Origin: Aphrocallistes beatrix
Taxonomy: Eukaryota > Porifera > Hexactinellida > Sceptrulophora > Aphrocallistidae
Assembly (NCBI GenBank): GCA_963281255.1
Contig: OY725495.1
Location: forward strand, 3,720,001 to 3,784,000
Direction: 5' to 3'
Length of the DNA: 64,000 nucleotides
This document shows positions 10,501 through 19,071 of the stretch, piece by piece. How positions within the stretch are numbered: position 1 is the stretch's first letter; every line of letters starts with the position of its first letter. The notes under the pieces were generated by a model. That model was given only the letters and a program-made list of their open reading frames with translations. It did not search any database and was not told where the DNA came from. A program made the position numbers and the translations under genes.

Positions 10501-11423
10501 GTTATAACTGAAGTTATAACTGGAGTTATAACTGAAGTTATAACTGGAGTTATAACTGAAGTTATAACTGGAGTTATAACTGAAGTTATAACTGAAGTTA
10601 TAACTGGAGTTATAACTGGAGTTATAACTGGAGTTATAACTGGAGTTATAACTGGAGTTATAACTGAAGTTATAACTGGAGTTATAACTGGAGTTATAAC
10701 GAGTTATAACTGGAATTGAAGTTATAACTGGAGTTGAAGTTATAACTGGAGTTATAACTGAAGTTATAACTGGAGTTATAACTGGAGTTATAACGAGTTA
10801 TAACTGGAGTTGAAGTTATAACTGGAGTTATAACTGAAGTTATAACTGGAGTTATAACTGGAGTTATAACTGGAGTTATAACTGAAGTTATAACTGGAGT
10901 AATAACTGGAGTTATAACTGCAGTACTGTGCATATAAATACCTTCCATCCGATGTTCTCGAAGAAAGAACGTAGTTCTGCAGATGTGGTGGTTTTGCCTG
11001 CAACTGGACCTTGAGACATTCGGAGAACAAGTATTTTAAGACCTAAATTAAACTAGGAAATATGCTAACTCATTTCCGGTTAAGTCAATTTAGGCGGGAG
11101 CTTAGATACACGTTTCGATATATAAGAATTGAAGTAATTATGACTGTTTTGAGTCAAGATAGGAATGCCAGTCAACTCGTACCTATAACAACTCGTCTTA
11201 AGTAATTCCATTGATGGTTATAATAGTCCACTTTTACAACTGAAAACCCCCAAAATATGGACGAGTTGGTATTTGAGACGAGTTGACTGGTCCTCCAAGA
11301 TAGTATCATACCTCCAGTCAGCACAACCTTGTAGATGATGCGCTTCTGTGTGTCCATCTGTCCGGAGACCGCCGCTCCCACAGACTCCTTACTACTCGAC
11401 TTCTGCACTTCATCAGCTGACAT
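4526..11423 (-). CDS. TTD14 homologue (AAA_28 P-loop protein), 12 exons
   Basis: Exons (high to low): 11423-11312, 11009-10942, 8331-8294, 8153-7963, 7454-7360, 7012-6902, 6569-6492, 6430-6335, 6254-6176, 5981-5952, 5456-5276, 4694-4526. Phases close exactly over 1248 nt (415 aa). The start codon and the exon-4 acceptor (8153; a better-looking AG at 8140 breaks the frame) are least certain. Landmarks: KVVLTGG joined to PVAGKTT forms the P-loop (about 33-45); VPESATILL; IICDRGSMDGSA; WLGHPYVEVIDN; KKRKFLIKS; RRCFIWANQYFQLD; LILETYTTQKG. This is the order seen in TRPL translocation defect protein 14, a GTP- and phosphoinositide-binding protein needed for TRPL trafficking in fly photoreceptors. 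Intron 2 (8332-10941) is filled by the 12-bp satellite; other introns carry MITEs at 6008, 6679, 7039 and 7626. Confidence 0.85.
6008..6166. mobile_element. MITE, TA-flanked, in TTD14 intron 9
   Basis: Left end TACAATAGAACTCGGATAAG and right end reading (reverse) TACAGTAGCACTCGGTTAGT are imperfect inverted repeats of about 23 bp; internal GTACGTACTA motifs are also inverted. Non-coding, mariner-like. Confidence 0.65.
6679..6855. mobile_element. hAT-like MITE in TTD14 intron 6
   Basis: Begins CAGGGGTCGGTAACC and ends GGTTGCCGGCCTCTG, imperfect inverted termini of the CAG...CTG kind typical of hAT elements. Flanking 8-mers agree only partly. Non-coding. Confidence 0.55.
7039..7197. mobile_element. 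MITE family B in TTD14 intron 5
   Basis: Termini TCGAAACCGGTTTTTTCTTA and the inverse ending GGTTTCGACTGTA; the interior is A/T runs around TTTCTTACTATTTC. Copies at 15435-15608 and 60729-60910 share the full plan. Confidence 0.8.
7626..7789. mobile_element. hAT-like MITE (family E), copy 1
   Basis: Begins CAGTGGTTTTCAACC and ends GGTTGGGAACCACTG, classical hAT-type termini. Flanking 8-mers CAGTAGAT (left) and CAGTAGCT (right) match at 7 of 8, a likely target duplication. The interior repeats GTGGACCCCCT. Lies in TTD14 intron 4. A second copy is at 12440-12551. Confidence 0.85.
8651..10920. repeat. 12-bp palindromic satellite, about 189 units
   Basis: Nearly uninterrupted array of GTTATAACTGGA and GTTATAACTGAA. 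The first 8 bases are a perfect palindrome. The G/A alternation forms higher-order patterns; a rare variant GTTATAGC recurs at 8963, 9323, 9611, 9973 and 10345 (spacing 288-372 bp). Junction irregularities (GTTATAACGAGTTATAAC) recur at 9803 and 10693, marking an internal segmental duplication. It lies entirely within intron 2 of the TTD14 homologue. The long open frame through it (a VITG/VITE repeat) is a consequence of the 12-bp period and not a gene. Confidence 0.97.
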
Positions 11424-11585
11424 TCGCTTCAAGTTTTAGCAAATGAGACTTTTTATATATTTTAGTTTGATACAAAGTTTCGTACGAACAAACTTTTAAG
11501 ATTGACATATGGAGTTGCAGCAATTCCTGACTCAGAAATAGCCGTGATTGAATTTAATAAGTTCACTACACAACACTCTATCAGC

Positions 11586-12404
11586 CTATTTACTCTCTTC
11601 CTGTATGACGCCGACTAAACTTGGTCTAAGCAGCCTTCCATTCAGGAGGTAGCCGACAGTCCGCACATCCCCTACCGTCCCAGGCACGTCTCCTGGCATT
11701 AGAAATGCAGACTCATGGTAAGCTGGGTTAAACTTCTCACCCAGAGGGTCTATCCGCTCCAATCCATGGTTTGAAAAGGTTTTCTGCAGATTCGATTCCG
11801 TCATTTTGACACCTTCAAAGAAATTCTTGAAATTTTCCCCGCCTTCTTCAAGTTCAGCTGACTTCACACTCTTCACAGCTGACTCGAGCGTATCCGCGGT
11901 ACTCAGGAGGTCTTTTGTGAAGTTTTGAATCGCGAAAAGTTTCGTCTCCTTCATTTGCTGATTTAATACTTTTCGCATATTGTCCATTTCAGCCAATGAG
12001 TACAAATACTTTTTCTTCGATTCCTTCAATTCTTCATCCTTTCCAGCTAATATTTCTTCCAATTTTTCGATTTTATCATCCATTTTTTCAGTTTCTTTCT
12101 CAGTTTCAGTATTCGCTTCTTCTAAAGGCTCATTTTCTTCTGTTGTCGTTTTCTCTTCATTCTCATTTTTCTTTTTCCCGAACAGAAGTCGCAGCTGTAT
12201 ATTGTGTGGGATATTAGAATTCGCTGTTATTGCCTTAGGTTTAGAGTATAACACAGGATGTCTGTGAAGGAGGGTTGAGGAGAAATTTCTTGTCAAAATC
12301 CGAGAAAAATTTCGAGCAATTAGAGGTAATGTTTTTGAAGACATTATATGATATGATAGTGCTTCAGAAAAATAAAATAATTTAGTTAGATATAAATTAT
12401 ACAT
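11586..12404 (-). CDS. Mitochondrial GrpE nucleotide-exchange factor
   Basis: Single exon. The open frame starts at an ATG at 12402-12404 (272 aa), but the Met 20 codons later (12342-12344, 252 aa) gives the better product, opening with a basic presequence (MSSKTLPLIARNFSRILTRN) typical of mitochondrial import. A low-complexity E/K/T stretch follows (about 75-115), then the long GrpE helix (KYLYSLAEMDNMRK) and the C-terminal beta domain ending GRLLRPSLVGVIQEESK, the GrpE family signature region. GrpE homologues release ADP from mitochondrial Hsp70 in matrix protein import and folding. Animal GRPEL1 is about 217 aa; the extra length is the acidic linker. Confidence 0.93.
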   Translation of the reverse strand: MYNLYLTKLFYFSEALSYHIMSSKTLPLIARNFSRILTRNFSSTLLHRHPVLYSKPKAITANSNIPHNIQLRLLFGKKKNENEEKTTTEENEPLEEANTETEKETEKMDDKIEKLEEILAGKDEELKESKKKYLYSLAEMDNMRKVLNQQMKETKLFAIQNFTKDLLSTADTLESAVKSVKSAELEEGGENFKNFFEGVKMTESNLQKTFSNHGLERIDPLGEKFNPAYHESAFLMPGDVPGTVGDVRTVGYLLNGRLLRPSLVGVIQEESK

Positions 12405-12439
12405 TGTACCTAATTAGGACTGTTAATTAAACGTTACAT

Positions 12440-12551
12440 CAGCGGTTTTCAACCTTTTTGGGCTGTGGACCCCCTCCTATTAACCGTAACACAAAATTTC
12501 GAATCCTGTGGACCACTAAGGGGTCCATGGATCCCAGGTTGGGAACCACTG
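12440..12551. mobile_element. hAT-like MITE (family E), copy 2
   Basis: Begins CAGCGGTTTTCAACC and ends GGTTGGGAACCACTG. It is a shorter version of the element at 7626-7789, with about 50 bp of its middle missing. Flanking 8-mers match at 6 of 8. Confidence 0.8.
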
Positions 12552-12789
12552 CACTACATGATTTCAAATTTCAAATATATTGATCTGTCATACTTTAGTA
12601 CTCTTTGGATCCATTTCGTAAAGTTTCAATGTCCCCTTATTTAGAAGAATAAAATATTTGATCGATACAGATTATTATTAAGAAATTTCATTAATTGATG
12701 AACATATAGTATCAAAGATGATATTTAGTGGAATACAAATACACTCAATTACAATAATAAATTCTAATAATACTGGTGTGTCTTCGACA

Positions 12790-13598
12790 TTATAGTACTG
12801 CTAGGCCTAGGAGTGAGATGAGAAGGAGAAGAAAACTGAATTGATTATTTGCAGCAGAATTGACCGTTAAACGACAAAGAATGCGATTGTCAAGATCAAG
12901 ATCTGGGCGCCAAATGAACTTGGAGGTCCCCCAATCCACATTCCGTGGACAAGTCATGTTGACACCATTAGGGTCAAGTTGGTTGCTGATAACAGGGTTT
13001 CCCGGATCAGCACATCTATTTGGTTCCAACCCCCACCCAACGTCTATATCTGAATACTCCAAAGCATATCCCACCTTGAATCATCAAATCCATCCATAGT
13101 CCAACCAACAGGAATTTCAGTCACTCGCGTAACGCAACCTATCAAAGAGGGTGTCGAGTCTAAGAAGCAGTTAGGAAGGACTTGCTGAGATTGATTGCGG
13201 ACGGTTTGTGCAGCAAAACAACTCTTCCAGTTAGTGGGGCCGTAATGGTAGGTAGAACACACCCAGCTCTTGTCCGTCACAACTCGATTGCTGAACACGG
13301 CTCGGAGACCCCCGTTACCGAGACAACGATTGCCTAGTTCTAATCCGCTGAAGTCATCGGCCAAATCTATTCCCTCAAACGCATACACTACCTTCGAACC
13401 CCTCACCACCCTAAAGGTAACATTGACTGCGTTATGAGGAGCAGTGGGAACGGGATCTTTCACTATGAGCTCACCATTCACGTAGAATCTGAAATCATTA
13501 TTAACAAATATGGTGCCAGTAATGGTTTCGTAGTCTTGTGCAGCTAGTGAAACAAAGTGAAGTGATAGCAGCAAGATGGATAGTTGAAGCATTCCCAT
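12790..13598 (-). CDS. Secreted, probably GPI-anchored protein, interrupted by a frameshift
   Basis: Two overlapping frames make one protein. The first (ATG at 13596-13598) opens with a signal peptide (MGMLQLSILLLSLHFVSLAA), continues through several paired cysteines and reaches GWTMDGFDDSRWD, where it runs into a stop at 13044. The second frame picks up at once with YALEYSDIDVGWG and ends in a hydrophobic tail (FSFLLLLISLLGLAVL) after a small-residue NSAANN site, as in GPI-anchored proteins. FDDSxW followed by EYSDxxVGWG resembles galactose-binding-like beta-sandwich domains. The join needs a one-base correction near 13065; no intron can repair it. It is either a sequencing error or a recent lesion. 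Function unknown. Confidence 0.7.
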
Positions 13599-13899
13599 TT
13601 TAGTTCTAGTTAATTGAAGGTAATAGTTATGGGAGAAAAAGAAGTGGGAATACAAACTCCCGGAGTGGAACATTTGTGTACAGTGAAATGCAACACTTCC
13701 AAACTCGCATATTTCCAGAGAAACTAATCAATCACATTCAAATTAATGTGAGATAGATTACCCACTAAAACGGGAGTAGTGTGTTAAGCAAAACAATTAT
13801 TAATCACGAATGTTAATTGCAATACTAACAATTCTACAATTTACCTAAATAACACAATATTCTATCACTAAGCAACCGTACAAAGTTATGGAATGTACC

Positions 13900-14355
13900 C
13901 TAACGATAAGATTTCTGGTACCGGGCCCTGGCGCCGGGACCCCCGAACTTCTTCGGCTCACACCGTCTCGGATCGGCGACCAGCAGACTCCTATCGTACC
14001 GCATCAAGAGGTCCCGGACTTCTTTCTTGCTCGCTTCATCCACGTATTTCTGGTAGAAAGCGACTATCGACTTCGCTATCGACTGACGGATGGCATAAAC
14101 TTGGGAGGTATGCCCGCCCCCCCGAACCCGGATCTTAATGTCAAGCTTCTTCAGTCTCTGCTCCCCCAAGAGACGGCCTGGCTCTTGTAACTTGTCTTGC
14201 AGGGCGAGGGGTTCAAAGTATTTCAGGGGGACTCCATTCACTCGGATGTTCCCCCTACCCTCGCGACACATGGCCACAGCTGTGGCTGTCTTCTTACGAC
14301 CGAACACTTGGACCATCTTCTTGGCAGGTTTAGTGGTAGCAGGCCGTGTTGCCAT
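13900..14355 (-). CDS. RPS16: 40S ribosomal protein S16 (uS9)
   Basis: 151 residues, ATG at 14353-14355, one coding exon. Family features are plain: [14 protein letters not shown] near the start, the [20 protein letters not shown] core, [12 protein letters not shown], and the strongly conserved C-terminus [20 protein letters not shown] ending QKSYR, whose terminal arginine contacts P-site tRNA in the small subunit. Length matches the usual 146 aa plus a slightly longer Ala/Lys N-terminus. A donor-like AAGTAAAA near 14447 and an acceptor TTCAG just upstream of the start suggest a 5'UTR intron, common in ribosomal protein genes. GC content is clearly above the flanks. Confidence 0.98.
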   Translation of the reverse strand: MATRPATTKPAKKMVQVFGRKKTATAVAMCREGRGNIRVNGVPLKYFEPLALQDKLQEPGRLLGEQRLKKLDIKIRVRGGGHTSQVYAIRQSIAKSIVAFYQKYVDEASKKEVRDLLMRYDRSLLVADPRRCEPKKFGGPGARARYQKSYR

Positions 14356-14587
14356 CCTCTGTGCTAGCTGAATAGAATTATGAGTATTGAGTAATGAATA
14401 TAATAATAATGGACAGGACGTGTAGGAGAATGTATTTTACTTGCATGATCCATTGTAGTAGTAGTGGTAACAAATGAAATTGTTCGTGGAACTAATGCGA
14501 TCAATGTTACACGACCCTCTGGTACATTTCTCTCTAGATTGCCATGATCATGACCCTATATCCTCACGAATAGTAGCCAGGGATAAT

Positions 14588-14779
14588 TACAGTCGACTCC
14601 GCTTAATAAGCGTCACTGTTTAATTGGGTCAACCGCTTAATCGGGCCACTTTTGGTAGGACCGGAATAGCTTTCACACATAGAAGCTAATACAAAATATT
14701 TTCGGTTAATAGGGTTCTCCGCTTCATCGGGGCAAAATGTCCTCTGACCGATGTGACCCTATTAAGCGGAGTCTCTGTA
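14588..14779. mobile_element. MITE family A, reverse copy
   Basis: Same termini as 2505-2696 in the opposite orientation (TACAGTCGACTCCGCTTAAT to GCGGAGTCTCTGTA), upstream of RPS16. Confidence 0.85.
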
Positions 14780-15256
14780 GTATTATAATTTTTGACCCCA
14801 TTTGTCACTTGATGAAAAATGAACATTTCAGTTATGAGACTTTTCATGAATACCACACGAGTAAATGGGCGATGAAAGACGATTAATTTACTGTAAAACG
14901 TTAGTAAATAAGCACAGAATTTTTTGAGAAATGACAAGTATTGATACTGTATTGAACCATAAAAATAAATTGTGTGCCTAATGCAGTTGTGGTGATACAA
15001 AATGATATTTATTAAAAATATAAGTGCATTAACTTAAACAAACACAAACGCCGAAGAATTCAAAAATAAAACAAAAACTGAATGTTGAAGATGGCTGTAC
15101 AGAGTACACTAAAACAAGTAAGTTGGTTGTATCAGCTGATACAGTGAGCATATTAAACTGTGAGATTCTGTTTGTTGTGTATGTTTGAATTGGGAGACTG
15201 TGAAGCTATCTGGAGTTCTGATGTCATAGTTCATTGTCTCGTAGGGATGTGACTCG

Positions 15257-18200
15257 TTAGAAGTCTGATGAAGGAGTCTTGTCAAATTCCTGAACAAAAA
15301 TGTTTCATTTTGAATATAAGTGAGAGAAATAAATGAACTGTATTTGTACAGTAGCATTCGTGGTAATTATAAGGTGGTTATAATAGAAATTCAGAGATCA
15401 CAAAATAGTAACTATACCTAGCTACGTAGAAACATACAGTCGAAACAGGTTTTTTCTCACTCCGGTTTATCCTTACTTATCGGTTTTTTCTTACTATTTC
15501 AGAATCTTAATTATGTAAAAAATTCCAAATCTATATTAATTTCCATCGTTTTTTTCTTACTGTTTGAGCCTGTAAAGAAATTGTAAGAAAAAACAGGTTT
15601 CGACTGTATTATTAATTTAGATGTGGACTAAGGATTTTGCTAACTCATCTCCTGTTCAGGTATTTCGGGCGGGGAAGACGTAAAATGTGGGGTAATTACT
15701 ATAAATAGAATGGATATTAATTCTATTTATAGTAAATACTCTAAATTCGCGGTTATAAAACCTTACTTTGACTTGAGTCAATTTTATCCATAGTAAAACT
15801 TCAAACTTTATAGCTTCAAAATGACTCAAAATGACTTTTAATTATTAACCGGAAACAAATATTAGAAAATGAGCAAAATCCTTCATCCATTGAACACTCA
15901 TAATAAATATGTAATTGAAAATGCAATATTTTACCAACCTTGAATAATTCTAAGTTTGGAGCTAACTTCGGACAGGTTTTAGGGCTTCGTTCAAATGACG
16001 ATGGATTTGCACCATTTTCATTCACGTTAAGGTGCACGGCAGTGTTCTTATAAGGCAGATCTTTGCCTATAGACTTGACTTTGTAATACTTGCGCCGACT
16101 AGCCTCCACATCTCCATACATAGATATGTCATCGGAATTAGTTTTCAACATTTCTAGAATGTTAGCTTGTGTGTGTAGGTCTGGGGTACTACTGACCATG
16201 CATGGCAAAGCTGCATCGTCTTTAGGCTTGGGTAGCAATTGGTTTGTTGGAGAATTCTTGATCGATCTTCTATCGCGAATGCGAGAGTGTATCATATTAT
16301 CTTTCGCCGCTTGAGGCAACTCAATATCTGAGATGGGAATCGAGACGCGTAAAGTTTTCGGTTTTCTCCCTCTCCTCTCTATGTAATCTTCATCCTTGTT
16401 TAGAACACGAATTGACTTCTTAAGGAGAGTGGGACTAAGAGATGTGGAAATATTTCAACTTAAAAACAGTCCTATTATGCACGTTATAATATTATAACAT
16501 ATGAAGTTAACGATAAAACATATTAGCCAACCAAGACAGTTGGACAAACTTTTCGAAATCTAAGGGTAATTTTGGCGCTCTAGGGGGCTCAGCACTAAAA
16601 TTTGTATTGCGTCTATGGGTCATCTTCGATTCCAGGGGGGGCTTGAGCCCCCCAGCCCCCTCCCGGGTTCGGCGCCTATGGGTAGAAATACTATCTCGCA
16701 ATCAACCATCTTCGCATTATTTCAACTATGGAAGCTTCCCATTCGCAAAATTAAAGAGTTTTTGTCCCAGAGGTAGAGGTTCTATAATCCTTCAAGAGTC
16801 TGGTTACTCCTTGGAAGTCAATAGCCATCCCCGGATGGTTTGGTTTTTTTCTATTTATAGTAAATACCCCGAATGTTTATGGCTTCCCCGCCCAAAATGG
16901 CTTAAATCGGAAATGACGCGATACATTCCAGGGGCAACGGAGGGATAGATGATATCAAGAAGTGGTAAGAAAATAAGACAAGATCTTTATCATAACATTA
17001 TTGCTGATAATGCACAATAAGTGAATTTCACAACTAACAAATCATTTCCTACTAATATTAGAACTAAATCAATTGCCTAATAATGACGGAATGAGATGAG
17101 TAATTTTAGTGAAGATTTCTAATGAAGTTGAGGCACAAATTTATCACGAGTTTCAATGATGTAAGAACCTAATAGCATTTGTCATATAGCATGAGCAATG
17201 AGATGGCACCATTGAAAGTAACTAAATGAAATGGATATTGGAAGTGAGACAAGATCACAGGTTTGATAAAGCTTTAGGGTAAATTTAAAATATGATGAAA
17301 CGATTAATGAGACAAAAATAGAAGACAGAACAACCAACCTCGCTCGATGATTTCTTTGCTTATAAAACTGGAGAGATAAAATATCTGTAAACTGCTTTTA
17401 ATGAATGATTATTAATATTTTATTTTTAAAGCAAAATCTTGTTTCATAGCTTACCTCATCTCTTTTAGGAAGTAGAGGCGTAGAATGTGATCTGTTTTCT
17501 ATTTGAGAAAATGATTGAACAATTATAAAAATATAAACTTTTTTGGGGATTATTTTGAGCAAGAATGTGGAATTGACTCTCAAGCCACCAAAATGTAGTG
17601 ATAAGCCACAAAATTCTATCAAGAATTGGTCTATTAATATAGTGCATTTAGAATTCAGTGGTTTATTAAGAGCTAACTCACCATCATCCGAATAGGTTGA
17701 TTGTGTTAGAGACTGAATCAGAAATCTATTCAAAACAAGGTTATTGAGATGCAGTGAGTTTCCTCTCTTAATAGTTCATTTGTACATCTTATGACAGACA
17801 AATAGAGATAACACAGTGCGGAGCAATACAAACATTCGTTTAAACCATTAAAAAAATCACATTTGTGTACAAGGGCGGAAATAGGACTCAGAACTCATTT
17901 AACGGACTCGATTACATTTACTAGAGTGGTCTAGTCCTTTAGTTTCTGACTAAATCAGAATAAGAGAATTGCAGTTCAAATTATTCAAACAATGGCCGTA
18001 AAACTTGGTGGTTGTTAGATAATAATTATTCCGACAAGCAGATAATGTATTTGCATTACGTATATCCCCACCCACCCAAATTATAAATAACTCATGGTAA
18101 TACCTTACAAATGAGAACACGACGAGATTGAATTGACTAGATAGTCCTTGAATTCAAGATTAAAATACAACTTACGTTCTATCTTCTTTCGATTGTCTGA

Positions 18201-19071
18201 TTGCGTCACTTAGTTTTGATATTTCAGAGTTGAAAACTTCTTTTTCCTAAAAAGAAATATTTACATAAAAGAACTACTACCTTCGGCTCTAGGACATGAG
18301 AACCTTAGAGTTATTAAAATATTTTGCCAATTAGTAAGTTGTAAGGAATAGTTAGTCGACCAATACAATTACGCCTATGCTGATCATACAAATTCCTGGT
18401 ACCTATTTCTAGTGGACCTTTAGCTCTCCATGGATGTTCCAATTCACACTTCCAGGGTCAATTTTTTAGATAAACACAGATTTAAATTAATCCAATTTCG
18501 AATGAGAAGAAGGTATCATAAATAAGTATGAAGTAATCTGCCCTGTAGTAAACTCAGGGAAAAGGTACTCCAAAGTAGGTTGTCCCCCTGTTATTTAATT
18601 CATAGTAAACTGTCCGGGGGGACAGGTTACTCCGTTGCCATTCTCTCCCAATAGTTTGCGGGGTGAGGAAGGGGGCTTATGTCAAAGTAGTTCGCATCCT
18701 TAAGCATCCCACTCTTGGGGGCAGATTGGTTCAGGGCATATGAAGAGAATCAATTTCTCAGAATAAAAGTAGGATAAATGGAATGTAATAATTTGTTTGT
18801 GAATATTTTTTCTAAATTGTCGAACACTATTTATGAACATTCCTATTATAAAAACGTAAATTGATCACACCAAATTGTGTATTATTGACACTTCGAATAA
18901 AGAACATTGAAGCCAAATGATAAACTCCTGAGGAGACTACATTAAAATAAAACTTACCTCAAGTAGATGCGATATTTGAGAGGCGAGTTTATCTTTGAGG
19001 AGAGCGAGCTCATATTTTTCCATGTGAGAATAATGATCGTTCGCCAAACTTGAAATATTTTCAGTCATCAT
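15257..19071 (-). CDS. Unrecognised five-exon coiled-coil protein
   Basis: Exons (high to low): 19071-18958, 18246-18176, 17491-17455, 16418-15939, 15289-15257. All splice phases agree, giving 244 aa ending KEFDKTPSSDF. Exon 1 starts MMTENISSLANDHYSHMEKY; exons 1-2 form a heptad-like helix (ELALLKDKLASQISHLLE, then EKEVFNSEISKLSDAIRQSK). Exon 4 is basic and Ser/Pro-rich (RRGRKPKTLRVSIP, RSIKNSPTNQLLPKPK, SSTPDLH), probably disordered, with phosphorylation-like SP/TP sites. I do not recognise the family. A small coiled coil plus a disordered tail would fit an adaptor or cytoskeletal role, but that is inference. Exon 3 is only 37 nt and is the least certain join. Confidence 0.6.
15435..15608. 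mobile_element. MITE family B, copy 2
   Basis: TACAGTCGAAACAGGTTTTT at the left, its inverse ending GGTTTCGACTGTA at the right; same interior as 7039-7197. Lies inside the last intron of the coiled-coil gene. Confidence 0.8.
15640..15790. repeat. Family F repeat carrying a TATA-like box
   Basis: Contains GCTAACTCATCTCC, GGGCGGGGAAG and ACTATAAATAGAA, the last in inverted duplicate around 15705-15745. Related copies sit near 5168-5240, 11055-11110, 16848-16925 (reverse), 36665-36725, 38415-38520 and 48490-48585. Confidence 0.6.
16590..16690. repeat. G/C-rich dispersed repeat end
   Basis: GGGGGGGCTTGAGCCCCCCAG around 16635 is a strong palindrome inside a GC-rich patch beginning CGTCTATGGG and ending CGCCTATGGG, quite unlike the flanks. 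It looks like a transposon terminus. It lies in an intron of the coiled-coil gene. Confidence 0.4.

Noticed and set aside
8651..10920. CRISPR-like repeat array
   Set aside because: There are no unique spacers; units are directly adjacent 12-mers, and the context is eukaryotic.
10694..11030. Minus-strand open frames running from the array into unique sequence
   Set aside because: The unique part is the TTD14 P-loop exon read in the wrong frame; the satellite part is intronic.
16607..16948. 113-codon open frame across a GC-rich patch
   Set aside because: It crosses two dispersed repeats (the GGGGGCTTGAGCCCC palindrome and a family F copy) inside an intron of the opposite-strand gene.
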